NCBI RefSeq assembly: GCF_010093595.1
Contig: NW_022985438.1
Span: 2,345,150 to 2,409,149 of the forward strand
DNA: 64,000 bases
Direction: 5' to 3'
Source of the DNA: Mytilinidion resinicola
Lineage: Eukaryota; Ascomycota; Dothideomycetes; Mytilinidiales; Mytilinidiaceae
Positions 44,952-56,844 of this stretch are shown here, piece by piece; position 1 is the stretch's first letter; each line of letters opens with the position of its first letter. The notes below the pieces were generated by a model that saw only the letters and a list, made by a program, of their open reading frames with translations, had not been told where the DNA came from and ran no database searches. The position numbers were made by a program, and so were the translations under genes.

Positions 44952-47900
44952 TCAGTGTATATCGCTGGAAGCATCGTTGGGATTGCTGGTCGGTGGAGTA
45001 GTGAGTGTCAAGGAGCTATCGGGAGCGCTACCGTACTGCCTGCCTTTGTCACTTGGAACCCTCGTTTTCCGTCTAAATATTCGACTCCATTTAGGAACTT
45101 TGTCTCGATCTTGGATGGGACTTGTCGACGATGCTGAGTAGCCTGAATTTGTGTTCGATGTGGATGTTGCGAGGTACATCTCCTTATTCGGGCTCAGGGG
45201 TTCTTCGTTGGAGAGCTTCAGGTCCCGAGTACGTCGCCGGGTGCTCATTTGTCTCCACCAACTCAAGTCGCGCTCGCCGTCGGGCCGGGACGTCGAGCTG
45301 TCGTCGGTGAGCTTGCTTGAATCCCAGTCATGCACCCGAGAGCCATCTAGATTCCCGTTGTGCCCGTGAGTCAAGTCGAGTTCCGAGTGTCGCTGGGATG
45401 GCGACTTGCTGATTGGGAAGACATTCGTTGCTGAATCAAAGTCAGGGCCTATGGCTAGAGGTCTCGATGAGGTATAGGGCGGGTATGAGCTCAGGTTCTT
45501 TTTCTTACCCTGGCTGCGGCGCGACGACGATGGTGCTGTCACTGGTCGCGCGCTATCCTTCTCACCATCGTTGCTCGACTTCTTTGTTGGCTTTTGAGGC
45601 AATTTCTTCGCTTTGGTATTGTTGCGCTTAGAGGGGGACGCAGGGAGAGCAGGGGACCCAGATGGAGCATCTTTTGGCCTCTCAATTCCCGGTGGTGTTG
45701 GCGTTTGGGTGACGAGTATCGCGGTAACACTCGCATCGCCACTTCCACGCCTAGAATGGCTTTGGTTTTCCACAGAGTTGAGATGGAGCGGGCTTGGAAG
45801 TCCGGCCACCGAAGAACGTCGAGAGCCTCTTTCTGGCCCAGACGCAGGAGTTGCATATTGTGTGTGTGAGCCGCTCGACGAGCTTCTATTGGAACCATCA
45901 GACAGAGGACTCCTCTGTGTGGCGTCTGTTCTTGGTGCTGGAACATTTGAGGCCAGCTTGGTCGTTGGTGCAGGTAACGATTCCGAGTGTAGATAGGACT
46001 TCACTGGTCCTCCAGAAAATGGGCTCGGTGTCGGATCCGTGTCATATCCAGGCGCCAGAAGTCCCAAATTTATAGTGGGCATTTTTTTCAAGCTCTCCTT
46101 CTCTTGCTCAATCTTGACCTCCCATATGGCTTTGTTGGTGAGAATTTCATCAACACTGAATTGCATTGCTGGTAGGATGTCAGCAACAGCTTCGAATAGC
46201 GGCCGAGCGAATATGTTCATGAAGCCAATCTGAGACTCGGCCATTTTGGTAAGGTTATTCAGGACGGGTGGTCCACCAAAAAGGCAGGATGGCATGTCGA
46301 GTTCCTGCTCCATTGTGCCTTGGTTGCTGAACTCATCCGTGAGGACACTTGCCCAGCGAGCCGCAACGTCGAATTTGCGTGCCTTGCATACTATTAGTCA
46401 TTTGCACCACCAACTCTGAAGAGGGAGCACTCACAACATTGCTGATATCCGCACACTTGATAAGCAGTCCACAGGTCAGGTCCTTGTACTCCTCCTGCAC
46501 TTTAGGGCTCCACCCATCCATGCCTCCAGCGTTATGAGCCAGCTTCTCTTGTACATGTCCGAGTTCGGTCATGTACTTGAAATGGAGCCCCATGTCAGTG
46601 GCCAGGATACTGTTGATCATCAACTTTCGCATGGTGGTGTCGGAGAATGCAACAGGCCAGTATCGTCGTAATATTTGCGAGTAAGCCGCGCAATGGAAGG
46701 ACTCCAGAACAGATCGATCGTTGTAGAGTTGAGCTAAGGGTGCATTGAGGGCCACCAAAAATGCATTGTTGACGCCAGGATGGCCTACATCGTGTCCTAT
46801 GGCCGAAATAAGAAGGGTCAAAGCATCGAATGGCTTGAGAAGATTTGCGATTGCTGGCTTCTCGAACTTCCCGGGATGAGGACTTCCCATGGCGTATTCT
46901 GGTAGCGTGCCGATACGAACAAGAAAGTAAAATAAGGCTTGGAGGACATCCGTGACGTGCCGGAAATTGTGATACAGGACGAACTCGTTGTATGCGATGC
47001 GACTAGCCATAAGGAAAACGAGCAAGTCATCTATATATGTGATTAGCGGCTGTGGGAAATTGAGGACTTCACATATTCTCACCTTCAGACATTCTCCAAC
47101 TTTCTAGATCGGGCATTTGAAGAGCATGCTGAAGCATGAGGAGTGCACCGTACAGTAACTCGTCATCCGTGAACTCATGCGCAGAGAAAGTCCATGACCC
47201 GATGGCTTCGGCTACATACGCTTTCCGTTCGGGGTCCATGTAAAAGTCCCTACGAACTGTCAGCGGTCACGCTCATGGATAACCACAAGAAACACCTACT
47301 TTGGATCAATCGAGTCTCTGGTAGCTTCAGGGTTGCAGATGCGACTCATCAAATTCGAGACCATAGCCTCACGCAAATATGCGTACGGTTTTTCGTCGTC
47401 GACACCCACCCATGATAGCTTTCGGTTCTTTCTGGAGATCAAAAATCCGGATTCTTCTTTCGACACCTCTTTGTGCACTCGATAGGCGTGCACAGCCAAC
47501 CCTTGAACGTGGTCTTTTGACAATGGACTCGACAAAACGTCAACGGCTCCAGCATCTAGATATCGCACGAGTCGTACAGTATCTGTCAGAACTTGTGATC
47601 CATGCACGCTTGGTGAGGGTAGATTTGTGGAAGCCCAGTCGCGATCTAAGCCACTCAAGACAACCACTGGAATAACGAGCTTCGACACATTTCGGGACTG
47701 AATTTCGGAAGATATGTGGACAAGGAGGTGCATGCCATAAAGATCGTCGAGGTTGTTCACGTCTAGGTTTACGGTGCGGGTTGAAGTGGGAGAAGCAGTA
47801 CGTGGATCTCTCGACAGCCGCCTCTGCCGTTGCTCTTCATCATAGGGAACGTCAATCAGAACAAGGGTGGGAATGTCGGCGGAGGTGTTCTGTAGGTCTG

Positions 47901-48228
47901 AGATCTTGGTAAGACAGCTGGCGCCGGACCCGCAAATATGTACTGCAAACGTGGTTAGCGGGGATCTGACATACATGGCGTACATGACAGATTATGTAGG
48001 TACCCGCGATACGGGATCGAGCAGCTTACCTTGGTTGAAAGTGGACATGATGGTTTCGACATTGGCACTTATTTCGGGAGGAGGCGATTTGCCCATGCTG
48101 AAGTAGCCGGGCGAGTAACTGCCTGTGCTTGTCCGAGTCGCAAGCGAATTGGAGAGGGAGTCTCTTCGCACATGTTCGTCATTTGCCCGCCTATCAATGT
48201 AGATGACATTGCATGCGCCATGTTCCAT
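44952..48228 (-). CDS. Class I 3',5'-cyclic-nucleotide phosphodiesterase (high-affinity, PDE2-type) with receiver-like N-terminus
   Basis: Hydrolyses cAMP and so tunes PKA signalling. 1011 aa, five exons 48228..48030, 47942..47300, 47249..47083, 47030..46435, 46382..44952; introns 87, 50, 52 and 52 nt, all frame-consistent. Residues about 67-250 read like a degenerate response-regulator receiver fold: TLVLIDVPYDEE, LVIPVVVLSGLDRD, RYLDAGAVDVLSSPLSKDHV. The catalytic HD domain has HNFRHVTDVLQ (about 356), SAIGHDVGHPGVNN (about 413) and KCADISNVARKFDVAARW (about 526, joined by splicing). From about residue 640 a long Ser/Pro-rich disordered tail follows, with several Arg/Ser motifs that could be PKA-type sites. 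ATG 48228 (MEHGACNVIYIDRR) is chosen; upstream in-frame codons have no ATG. A CT-rich leader lies upstream on this strand. Confidence 0.92.
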
Positions 48229-50650
48229 GTTTTGTGGCCTTGCAACCAGTAGCGCTGGCGCTCGGCTTTCCGTCTCCCGCGCTGAGGGGAGGATCGCGGG
48301 GTCCAAGCGAAATGCGGGAGGTTCCTAGGCCTGAGGGCGGATTTATAGGTGGAAGGATGGGTGGGATAGGTCGCGCGGCGTAGCGATAGGTGCTCGAGAG
48401 AGTGCAGGTCGCGTTGGAGAGGCGCACGGGGATTAGGCCAATGGAGGAGAAACACCAAGTGGCAGCGGTGGTTTGTTCGACCAACGGCGGGTCCAGCAAT
48501 GGCGACGTAGAACAGCAAACAACGGGATCGTTCGCAGGCGCGAAGGAGCACGAGAGCGCGTGGCGGTCCGCGAGGCAGTCTGAAGCAACGACGGGCAAGA
48601 CCACAGACAAGAGCCACTCAACGGCACAGCGAGCAATTGGGAAGGGCAGAGCGATGCTGCTAGCACTCTGCGGAGGCGGGCGCGGGCGACAGCAGGCGAT
48701 TAAAGACAAGACGGTAGGGCGGCGGAGAGGGCGATGCGCTGCGACAAAGACGCAGGCGGCGGACGGGCGACGGGCGGTGGACGGTCCAAGCTGCTCGCAG
48801 CGCGCAGGACACAGCAGAGGCTCGCTGGTGTCGGATTCGGGAGGAGAGTAGGCGGCTGTTCAGACCTTCTGAGGTGAGGTAGCTGGCCCTTTGCGGTGCA
48901 GGGCTCGACGCAGGGGTTGGAGGGCAAAGGCGTCAGAGTCGCAACTCGCGCACGCGCAGGATTCGATGCTTCGCGAGCAGCATCGGGACGCACCCAGTCA
49001 CGGCGGGAGGCAGGCTTGGGCGGGAGAGGGGGGGAGGGAGGGTTGGAGAGGGCGGAGGAGGTGGAGAGTGCAAAGGCGTGAGAGGCGATCGAGGTGCAGT
49101 GGTCTTGGGCCGGCCTCTCTGGGATGCGCACACTGCGCTCGACTAGCGCGTGCGATGGGCGAGGAAGGGAGTGGGGATTGCTTCGAGAAGGCCGGCCGAA
49201 GCGCTGGTTGGCCGCAGGGATGGTCGATATGCGCAGCGCGGCAGGGAAGCCCGAATCTCACTCTCCGCCGACGCCGGCCGCGAGCATCCAGCGCGCGGGC
49301 GGCGCGGCAGCTGAGACTCGGGATGCCGGCCGCGACCGCTGCTCCGTCCAGCACGGCGGTGGACGCGACTGCAGCAAGACGGCGCGCGACCAGCAGCCAG
49401 CAGCCAGCAGCGTGCTTCTCCCGCGCTCCACCCGCGCTTGGCGGGCCCGAGGCGCACGGCGTAGATTGCTCGCCCTGGGACGGCTTGTGGCATTGCACCA
49501 GTCCCCGCCGATCGAAGCCTCTGAAACGCAAGCCGAGGCCAATCAGCGGCGCCCCGGGACGCCCTGCTATCTCCACCGGCCACCTCCCGACTCAGTCCCA
49601 ACGGCGGAAACCGTTGTGCTTCCCAGCGTGCCAGCCTCTCATCGTCACCCCTCCCGGAGCTGCATAGTCGCCGCCAGGCTCCAGAGCTTCACGATGCGCG
49701 CTGCCCGATGATCGCTGCAGCCGCATCACCGCAATCACGGGCGGACCAGCCTCACGCAAGCAGCCGCCGCGCGCCGTCGCACCTTGCCAGCGTCCAGCCG
49801 TCTTGGCGAAGGCCCTCCAGGCTGGAGTCGCCGCAGAGCGTGCAGGAACGCCTCAGAGCGCTCTCGCAGAGCTGGCACGCTGGCACGCTGGCAATTCCAA
49901 TCGAACAGCCCCCAGCGACCCCTACATACAGATCCGCTCGAGGCCGCCTGCCATCTGCGTGCGACCCCGCGAGTCACGCCTGGGGAGGCTTGTCCCCAGA
50001 TCCCCGCCGTCCATCGCCACTCCTCCAGGCGTCGCCCAACACGGCAGCCTTCTAGAAAGCTGCACAGGCCCGGCAGCCTCGTCAGCCCGCCGCTCGTCTC
50101 GAACATCCGCGCCCTTCTTGGCCGCGCCCGACGCCCCGCTGCCTCCTCCCTGGCCGCCTCGTCATCACGGCCTCACGGCCATGCCTCTCTAGCGATCGGC
50201 AGCAACGCGCGCCGCCATATCTCAACGTCCTCGACACCGCGTCTGCGCTGCACGGCCGATCGCCCTGCTGCTTCGTGCAACCACCAGGCGCCCGTTGCTG
50301 AAGGCCCGTCTCGCGCTGGCATTGCCGTCACGACCTTCTAACTCCGACGTCGCTGCCCGGCCTCAGGTGCGCGTCGTGATAGTCACCGAAAACGGCAGGT
50401 CGCAGCTCATCCAAGCTCCGTACAACTGCCGAACAGGCAGGTCGCATTTGGTGTCAGCGAACCCTCTGCTACAAAGCACCGCCGCCAGCTTCATTCCTGC
50501 CCGTCGGCGCGCTCCCTCTCCTGCTCCTCATTCGATGCCGCGGGTCCTTCTAATCTTAGCCTTCCGCGTCTTGAGCGCTTTCGGCATGTCGGAGGACTGT
50601 CGTAAAGAGGCAAGTAGTAGCCCTATCTTCGTCCTGCTTCTCTCGGCACT
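48229..50650. other. 2.4-kb GC-rich non-coding block upstream of the phosphodiesterase
   Basis: GC-rich with long overlapping open frames in all six frames (up to 258 codons), the pattern of stop-poor DNA, not of genes: none has a domain or steady codon bias. The + strand is rich in G and A from about 48300 to 49280, then turns C-rich from about 49560 to 50600. Since leaders in this genome are CT-rich on the sense strand, this fits a long leader/promoter for the phosphodiesterase on the left and a possible rightward transcript on the right. No coding exon was identified on the right side. Confidence 0.5.
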
Positions 50651-52709
50651 TTATATTACGAGCACCTAGGTAGTCTACTGAGATGTGGCGAGTCTCGTTC
50701 GCCAACTGGACCTACAGTAAATGCCATTGACAAGCTCGTGATGCGCTCCGGATCTTCGGGACGTTTTGCAGCCCGGGGCGCAACACACACAAAAAGCCCC
50801 AGCTGGATTTGTAAGAGTATACTGTAGCTCCGCGTGCGCGCCCTGCCCTTGCGCAATATCAACCTTGTCTCTGACAGGATTGTTCTCCTCCAAGTCACTG
50901 CCTCTGAGTTTCGCACTGATTAGCCTGCCTAGCCAATGCTGCTCCTCATCGATCCACACCATCTCAGGAGCCACTCAGAAACTGGTCCTCAGCAACTGAT
51001 CAAGGTCACCTGTCAATCCTGGTACTCGCAGACTACATATGCTCGCCCTAGGCAATATCCAGTGTGCCCCGTGATCCTTCCACCAATACGTCTATAGGAC
51101 GCGCGACAATGCCTGCAGAACTTCAATACTGGCCTAGTTCGGCCGAGCTGACCCCCAATATTGCAATTGCCGACAGGAATTCTGTGCCTTTTGGGACTTG
51201 GGGGACGAAGGAGCCACATATTTTCTCTGTATAGAGTCATGATGCTCCGACCATCATTAATCCGCCAGGAGACAGGCCGCTAGTAAAGCGCCACGCAGGC
51301 ATTTTGATCAAACATCAACTCTAGGCAACGGGCTAGAACATAAACCTTGCTTATCTTCTTGTTCTTAATACAGTAATCTGTACTGCTTTAACGGCCCCTG
51401 CACACCTGTATACAGCAACTGGCAGACAAAATATCACACTCCTCAACTAGGAACACACGGTCACCGAAATTTGTTTTTCGTGAAGAATCCAACATTGCGC
51501 CCGTGCAGAAGCTGGGATAACATGACGCTATAGTTGATTAGTCTTCAAACGATGAATACGAACTTGGAGCGAGTCGGGCCACGCCCATGATCCCCGCCAT
51601 CTGCCAGCAAAAGCCAACTCATTTAACCTTTTCAAGATTGGGTTAAATCTGACAGAGATCCTCCACGTGTCCCTTAGCTTGGGCCCCCACCACCCCGGTC
51701 CAACAGTTAAGCCGCACAGATGCGACTCCGTAGATTGGCATAAGCTTTTGTCGTCTTCTGTAGTTCTTGAACTCTTTTTGATAAAGCTTCCGCTGATCTC
51801 GTCTCTGGTATTTCGCTCCCCAAAATCCTTAAAAGGCTCCAGTTGGGGAGCAACTCGTACTGGTTAGTGTGTACTATCAATTTGTCCTCTCCACCGGAAA
51901 CTGCATCAATTACCCCTTATACTCGATAAGCGCGTACCAAAAGAGATGGCAATTATTGGCAATCCTATGACGCAAGGGTCATGCAAGAGGTCGTGCGATC
52001 TCGTCACTCCAGGGTAAAAGAGCGGCACAGGCATCCCCTGGCCATAGACCTAACACTTCCTGGTATCTGCAACTATAAGTTTTACTAGGGGCTCCGGCAG
52101 GTGTATCAGGCACAGGCGAGCCTTCTGCGACTCCTTTATTGTTTTTCTTGTAGCCTCGCAACTTCCTTCGGGATCGTTATCGGCAAGTGATATCAACGAG
52201 CCTACATCTCTTCACTCAGGACAGCCCTCGACGATATGTTTGTATTGATAGCATCTCTTTTCTTAGCAATGCGCCTCAACCAGCTTCATAGATCCCGATC
52301 TTTGGCACATGTGTCTTTCCATTTTAGTACGAAGGGCTAATCATGGGGATATAAACTCACGCAGAGCACACTTTGCCGTAGTGCATCCGAATTTGCTACG
52401 ACTGGGGAGTGCATCCCACGTTTGCATGTGCTTTATAGGGATACTGAGCTAGAGAAACTATGTAAAACCCACCCGTGTCATCCCGATCCCCGTATTGCTA
52501 CCAGCGCAAAAACGGCCGAATTCCATGCTTTGATCGCCCTACTCCCTCATCACAGTCGAACCAACAACCGACCCCTCGCCTACCCCTCGAACCCGAATTT
52601 CCCAACCCAAAACAGCACCACAGTCCTAAAGTCTCAGGGAACAACCCCCCCCCTATAATTTCCAAACTCCCTCCAACCCCAAAACACGGTTTTCAACCCT
52701 TCCCGCTCA
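50651..52709. other. Plain intergenic region without recognised genes
   Basis: About 2 kb of moderate composition. Open frames are all under 100 codons and without domains. I looked for tRNA-like B boxes and for spliced small genes and found none that I can support. Pyrimidine-rich, C-heavy DNA begins at about 52550. Confidence 0.45.
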
Positions 52710-52904
52710 TCAACCTCCCCCACCACCCCCATCCCCTCCTCCCCCACCTCCTCCTCCTCCATCGCCTCCCCCGCCTCCATCACCCCCGCCCCCGCCGCCA
52801 TCGCCGCCATAGTAGCCCCCGCCGCCGCCCGAAACCGCGCCATCGCCCCCGCGCCGGCGAGAACGTCCACCGCCGTGGCTGGGCTTGGAGGTGAAGCAGC
52901 CCAT
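52710..52904 (-). CDS. Small glycine-rich protein with acylation-type MGC start
   Basis: 64 aa, ATG 52904 to TGA. It begins MGCFTSKPSHGGGRSRRRGG: Gly2 with Ser6 is a good N-myristoylation pattern, Cys3 a palmitoylation candidate, and the RSRRR cluster could help bind acidic membranes. The rest is almost only Gly with scattered Asp and a GYYGGD segment. Such an architecture suggests a membrane-tethered, disordered peptide. Function unknown. The GGN-rich DNA could keep a frame open by chance, so the case rests on the start motif and on a sensible ATG context; I recall similar tiny MGC...SK glycine-rich proteins in Dothideomycetes but cannot name a family. Confidence 0.5.
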   Translation of the reverse strand: MGCFTSKPSHGGGRSRRRGGDGAVSGGGGGYYGGDGGGGGGDGGGGGDGGGGGGGGGDGGGGGG

Positions 52905-53904
52905 GTAGAGGGAGGGAGGTTGTGAAAAAAGGAGTCGTCGATTACGGCGTGAGATTCGGGCGTTTTGTGGTGGAGAGATGGAGAGATGGATGGAAGAGGC
53001 CTTGTTTTTTGTGGTAGACTTGATGTGTGTTATATACGTATTCTACTTCCGGGGTTTTGGGGGGGGGGAAGGATATGCGCGGTAGCGTACAGAACTCGAG
53101 AGAGTGGTTTGTTAGATTCGGTTGTTTGACGGTCTGCGCATAGGGCGATGAGCTGGGTTTTATGGTATGGAGTGGAAGCGGCCCACCAGTGCTGGCATGG
53201 CCTGATGTGGGGTGGCGCGGGTGGGTCAGGTGGTGGGTTATCAAGATGGATCGGCGTCAGCGCGAGCGTGAGTAAGGCGGACCGAGTTGTTGGCATCGAC
53301 ATATTGACGCTTGTGAATGGACTGAAGATGTTATAAGGGGAGGTTATGGCTAGTAGGCTCTAGCCTTGTAGAGAACTGTTCGCTTATTATTAGTAATATC
53401 GTGCTAGAGGATCTAAAGCGATGTTAGGTAAGTGTACGCAGGTCTAGTTAGAGCGAGTGTATTTCTAAAATAAATGGAATCTTAGAATAGAATCGCAGGT
53501 TCGTAGGTGGAGTGATGGTATATAGTAGAACCGTGGTCTAGCGATTAGCTTGGTTCGGCCGTGTATAGCATACAAGGTATGGCCGATTTAATTTGCCTGT
53601 TTCTAATATCGATACCTAGTTATTCTTAAGAATCTATCGAAGCTTTGCCAAGTAGTGATAAAGAAATGCACGGCGACCGCCCATCCCCGTGGGCGCGTGA
53701 GAGTTCGCCTCTCAGTGTACACTTCGCATGATCCCGCGCGAAGAGTCGAAAACTGGAAGAAGGCCGTTGATGTAAATAATGCTACAGAGCCTCCAAAGCC
53801 ACCTAAACCCTCCGACTTTACCCAAGGCCTACCTATGACCTACCTCTGACCTCTTACCCAGCCCCTCCTCCATCTATGCTCTTCTGCCAGCACCAACACT
53901 CACC
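52905..53904. other. Intergenic, with a TA-rich segment near 53340-53640
   Basis: About 1 kb between two - genes. 53340-53640 is rich in TAG/CTA words (for example GGCTAGTAGGCTCTAGCC, a near-palindrome at 53347-53364) and looks different from flanking DNA; it might be the decayed remains of a repeat. No gene recognised. Confidence 0.4.
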
Positions 53905-56844
53905 TTAGTACTCCACCATTTTCTCCTTCGCCATCTCCCTCACCCCCTCGGGCAGCTCCTCCACCCTCACCAACCCAAGCTTGACAACATCTCCCCAGAA
54001 GAACCACGCCCGATCCTGCGCATACGCCAGATAATCAAACTCCTCTTCCTCCTCCTCCTTGTCCCCCTCCTCAGCCTCCTTCTTCGCTGCCTCCTTGACC
54101 TCCAGCAATGCACTCTCCAGCAACTTCCCCTCAGGACTCGCATCTGCCTCCTCCCCACCCTTCGCCTTGCCCTCATCATCCCAATCGGGTAGTCCGGGAA
54201 CCTTGGCCTGCACAATCCCCCACGCGACCCACTGCGCCGAGTTGGCAAGCCGCCAGAGCCGCGTCTCGGCCATCAGCCGCTGAATCTCCGCTTCGGTGTC
54301 TTTCTCTGACTTCTCTTCGCTCTCGGCGTAGGAGGTTGGTGGGGCGCGGGAGTCGAGCATGAAGGCAGAGATCGAAGACGAGGGAGCGGCGGTGGCAAGG
54401 GATGCGGTGGGAGTGCCACCGGGGTTAGAAGGGCGGACAGAGGGCGTGCCTGGGTCTAGGCTGGGGGTGGGAGGCTGGGAAGAAGCGGCCGAGGGGCCTT
54501 TGAAGGTAGGATTGTGCAGGAGGTAAGATCGGATGAAGCGGTGTTGTTCTTCGATGGTTGGGTAGTGTTTTGTGTTGCAGAGGTGGGGAGCGGTGGCGTC
54601 GTGATAGTTGTAGCACCATTCGGTCTATGGAGTGTTTGTGTTAGTGGTCACACATGGCGATGAAGTGGAACTTTTGAAGGAACTTACGAAGTGGTTGGCG
54701 AACTCTAGACCGGGCAAGTTGGCGCTAGCGTATTCGAAGTCGATGACGACGAGTTGTTTGTGCTCGTTCTTAGGGAGCAGGAGAGGTGATTCTCCGGCCG
54801 GAATGAGTCGAAGGATGTTGCCATATTGCGTCTGATGACCGTTAGGATTGTTTGTAGGGGAGGTTATAGATATACCTCACGTCGTTATGCGCAAACACCA
54901 GCCTATCGTTGACCTTCCCAGGCCCTCCATATTGCTCATCCAACCACTTTCGATACTTCTCAACAGTCTGCCTGAAAACAGGCCATTCAACACCGCAGAT
55001 GAACCCTCGCTTCTTGATTGCTTCGGCTGCTGGGTCGTCTGCCTTTGACTCGCCATCTTTGACCTGCTTGTCCAGCCATGCAATGACCTGCTCACATCTC
55101 TCGACCCATTTGTCCCAGTTTCGCCACACAAATGGGCCTTCCTCGCGTTCTGTAGGTAACAACTCAATACCTTCGTGGAGCTCGCGCATTCGCTTAGCAA
55201 TCTGCTTGGATGTATCTGGCACGCGAAGGTCTTTGGGAGTGAGTGTCTGCGCATGAAAGAATTCCTCAAAGCGACCATTGGTGAAGGTACCGAGAAGTCG
55301 AGGGCCGATACGTTTGCGGGCTAATCGTCGGAGAATCTGAAGCTCGGCTTCACGATCTATCAAATGTTCTACTTGTGGACCGTAGATACGAAGGAGAAGT
55401 TTCCTATGTTTGCATTAGCTTAGTTGTTTCAAGAATTCTGATAGTTGCTCACGGGGGAGGATTCCTGGGATGTGGGATTGACTCCGCGCTCTGGTCCTTT
55501 CGAGAAGGCAAATTCTTTGGTGGAACAACGACGTAGACTGCATTCGTCAACGCGCCACTCAGTCGTTCAACTTCGACCTCATTGCTTCGCTCCAAAGGGA
55601 CCTTGCGCCAACCCTTCAAGCGTAGAGTATGGGCAAGTCTGACAATCTCAAACTTGAAGGTTGCCCACGCTTCCTTCTCTTTGACGGCATTCTTCATGCT
55701 GCTGCCAGCCTCCTCGTCTGATTCTGCTCCTCCGCCTGAGTATGCCATAGTCTTAGAATTATCAAGCACTGCTTCACAGCTGGGCACAACAGGATCTCCG
55801 TCGGCGTAATCCGTATCTGACGAAGCGCCAGTGTTCTTGGAGATCTTCATAACAGATGGAATTCGACGGACTGACGACGCTTTCCTACCGTAACCCGGGC
55901 GCTGCTCTTGGACAGCAAGATTCAAGCTCTTCTCGAGTATAGCTTGCAGATTCTCTAGTGCATCTGAGCCGTCGGAGGAGTCTGAGTCTCGTCTATCTTC
56001 CTGAGCACCTGGCGTGCCCACTTGTTCTTCTAGTGAACCTTCACCAGCTGCGGCCTCTTGCGGCGTACTTCGGTGACCAGCCACACGTTTCGCTTTCCGT
56101 GCCGCACGTCTTGCTTTCTCGAGTTTGAGCCAATCGCCAATCTGGGTGATCAGACTATCATGTCCATGATGGCTTTGCGGGCGGCTGCTCGACGAGTCCA
56201 TCTCTTCATTCCCAAGCGTGGCTACGGAAGATTTCCTCCTTGGGTCCACACTGGGTCGACCTGACAAACGCTTTCCGCTGACGCTAGCACGAAATTGCTT
56301 TGCAGTCTTGTCCAGATCGGAATACTCGCTGCCTGGTTCGAATTCTGTCGTTTTGCCCTTCATCATCGGAGAAATGCTCTCTGGGTCAGCAATGGAGACG
56401 ACTGCGAAGATCGTAAGTTGATGTCGAGAGGAGTACGTGTTTTGAGATGTGGTAAGAAACGGAGAGACAAGGCTTCAAGAGATGATTGGCCTGAAATTGT
56501 GATATGTTTGCGCCTGGTCGTGTTTGTTGTGTCATATGACGTAAGATACAAATCTTGATCCCACTTAGGGTACGGGGATGTAGTGTTTAGCGAAAGTAAA
56601 TGAGGCTGATGAGGCAAATGTACGAGGGAGATAATAGTTTCAATTTGGAGCATAGCATTCCAGTGGCTATAAACAAGATCGAAAAGAAACCATATGACAG
56701 GCATAAAAAAAGCCACGGACCTTTGGTTGCGGAGGATCGTGGTGACGCGCTTTCATCTACAATGGAGCTGCGGGGGTCGTCTTGGGATAAGCTTTGCGCG
56801 GCATCCTGATCATGCGCAGGCGATCCATCATTGGTAGATGCCAT
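53905..56844 (-). CDS. CKI1: Choline/ethanolamine kinase
   Basis: Phosphorylates choline with ATP, first step of the CDP-choline (Kennedy) route to phosphatidylcholine. 819 aa, five exons 56844..56721, 56401..55453, 55403..54881, 54831..54688, 54624..53905; introns 319, 49, 49 and 63 nt. Splicing joins VFAHND to TQYGNILRL, giving the kinase motif HNDTQYGNI, and VVIDFEYAS follows as the choline-kinase/Brenner motif; KLLLRIYGPQVEHLIDRE is the N-lobe segment. About 300 disordered residues precede the kinase (Ser, Arg, Glu-rich, with RRKSS and RKASS sites that suit PKA-type kinases), and a Ser/Pro linker plus acidic insert (GDKEEEEEEFDYLAYAQDRAWF) lies in the last exon. It is much longer than yeast Cki1 (582 aa). 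The first exon and its 319-nt intron with a GTCCGT donor are the least certain part. Confidence 0.92.

Noticed and set aside
48390..50669. Many long open frames (up to 258 codons) on both strands
   Set aside because: They overlap in all frames in stop-poor GC-rich DNA, have Arg/Ala/Pro-rich translations without domains, and no frame stands out.
52634..52870. 78-codon Ala/Met/Glu-rich - frame overlapping the glycine-rich peptide
   Set aside because: Shadow frame of the GGN repeat; no clear start context or motif.
53690..53760. GTTCGCCTC and hairpin-like segment resembling a tRNA arm
   Set aside because: No matching A box, acceptor stem or anticodon arm; the B-box pattern is incomplete.
56330..56345. 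TGGTTCGAATTC resembling a tRNA B box
   Set aside because: Lies inside the choline kinase coding exon and codes for EFEPG on the other strand; no tRNA fold around it.
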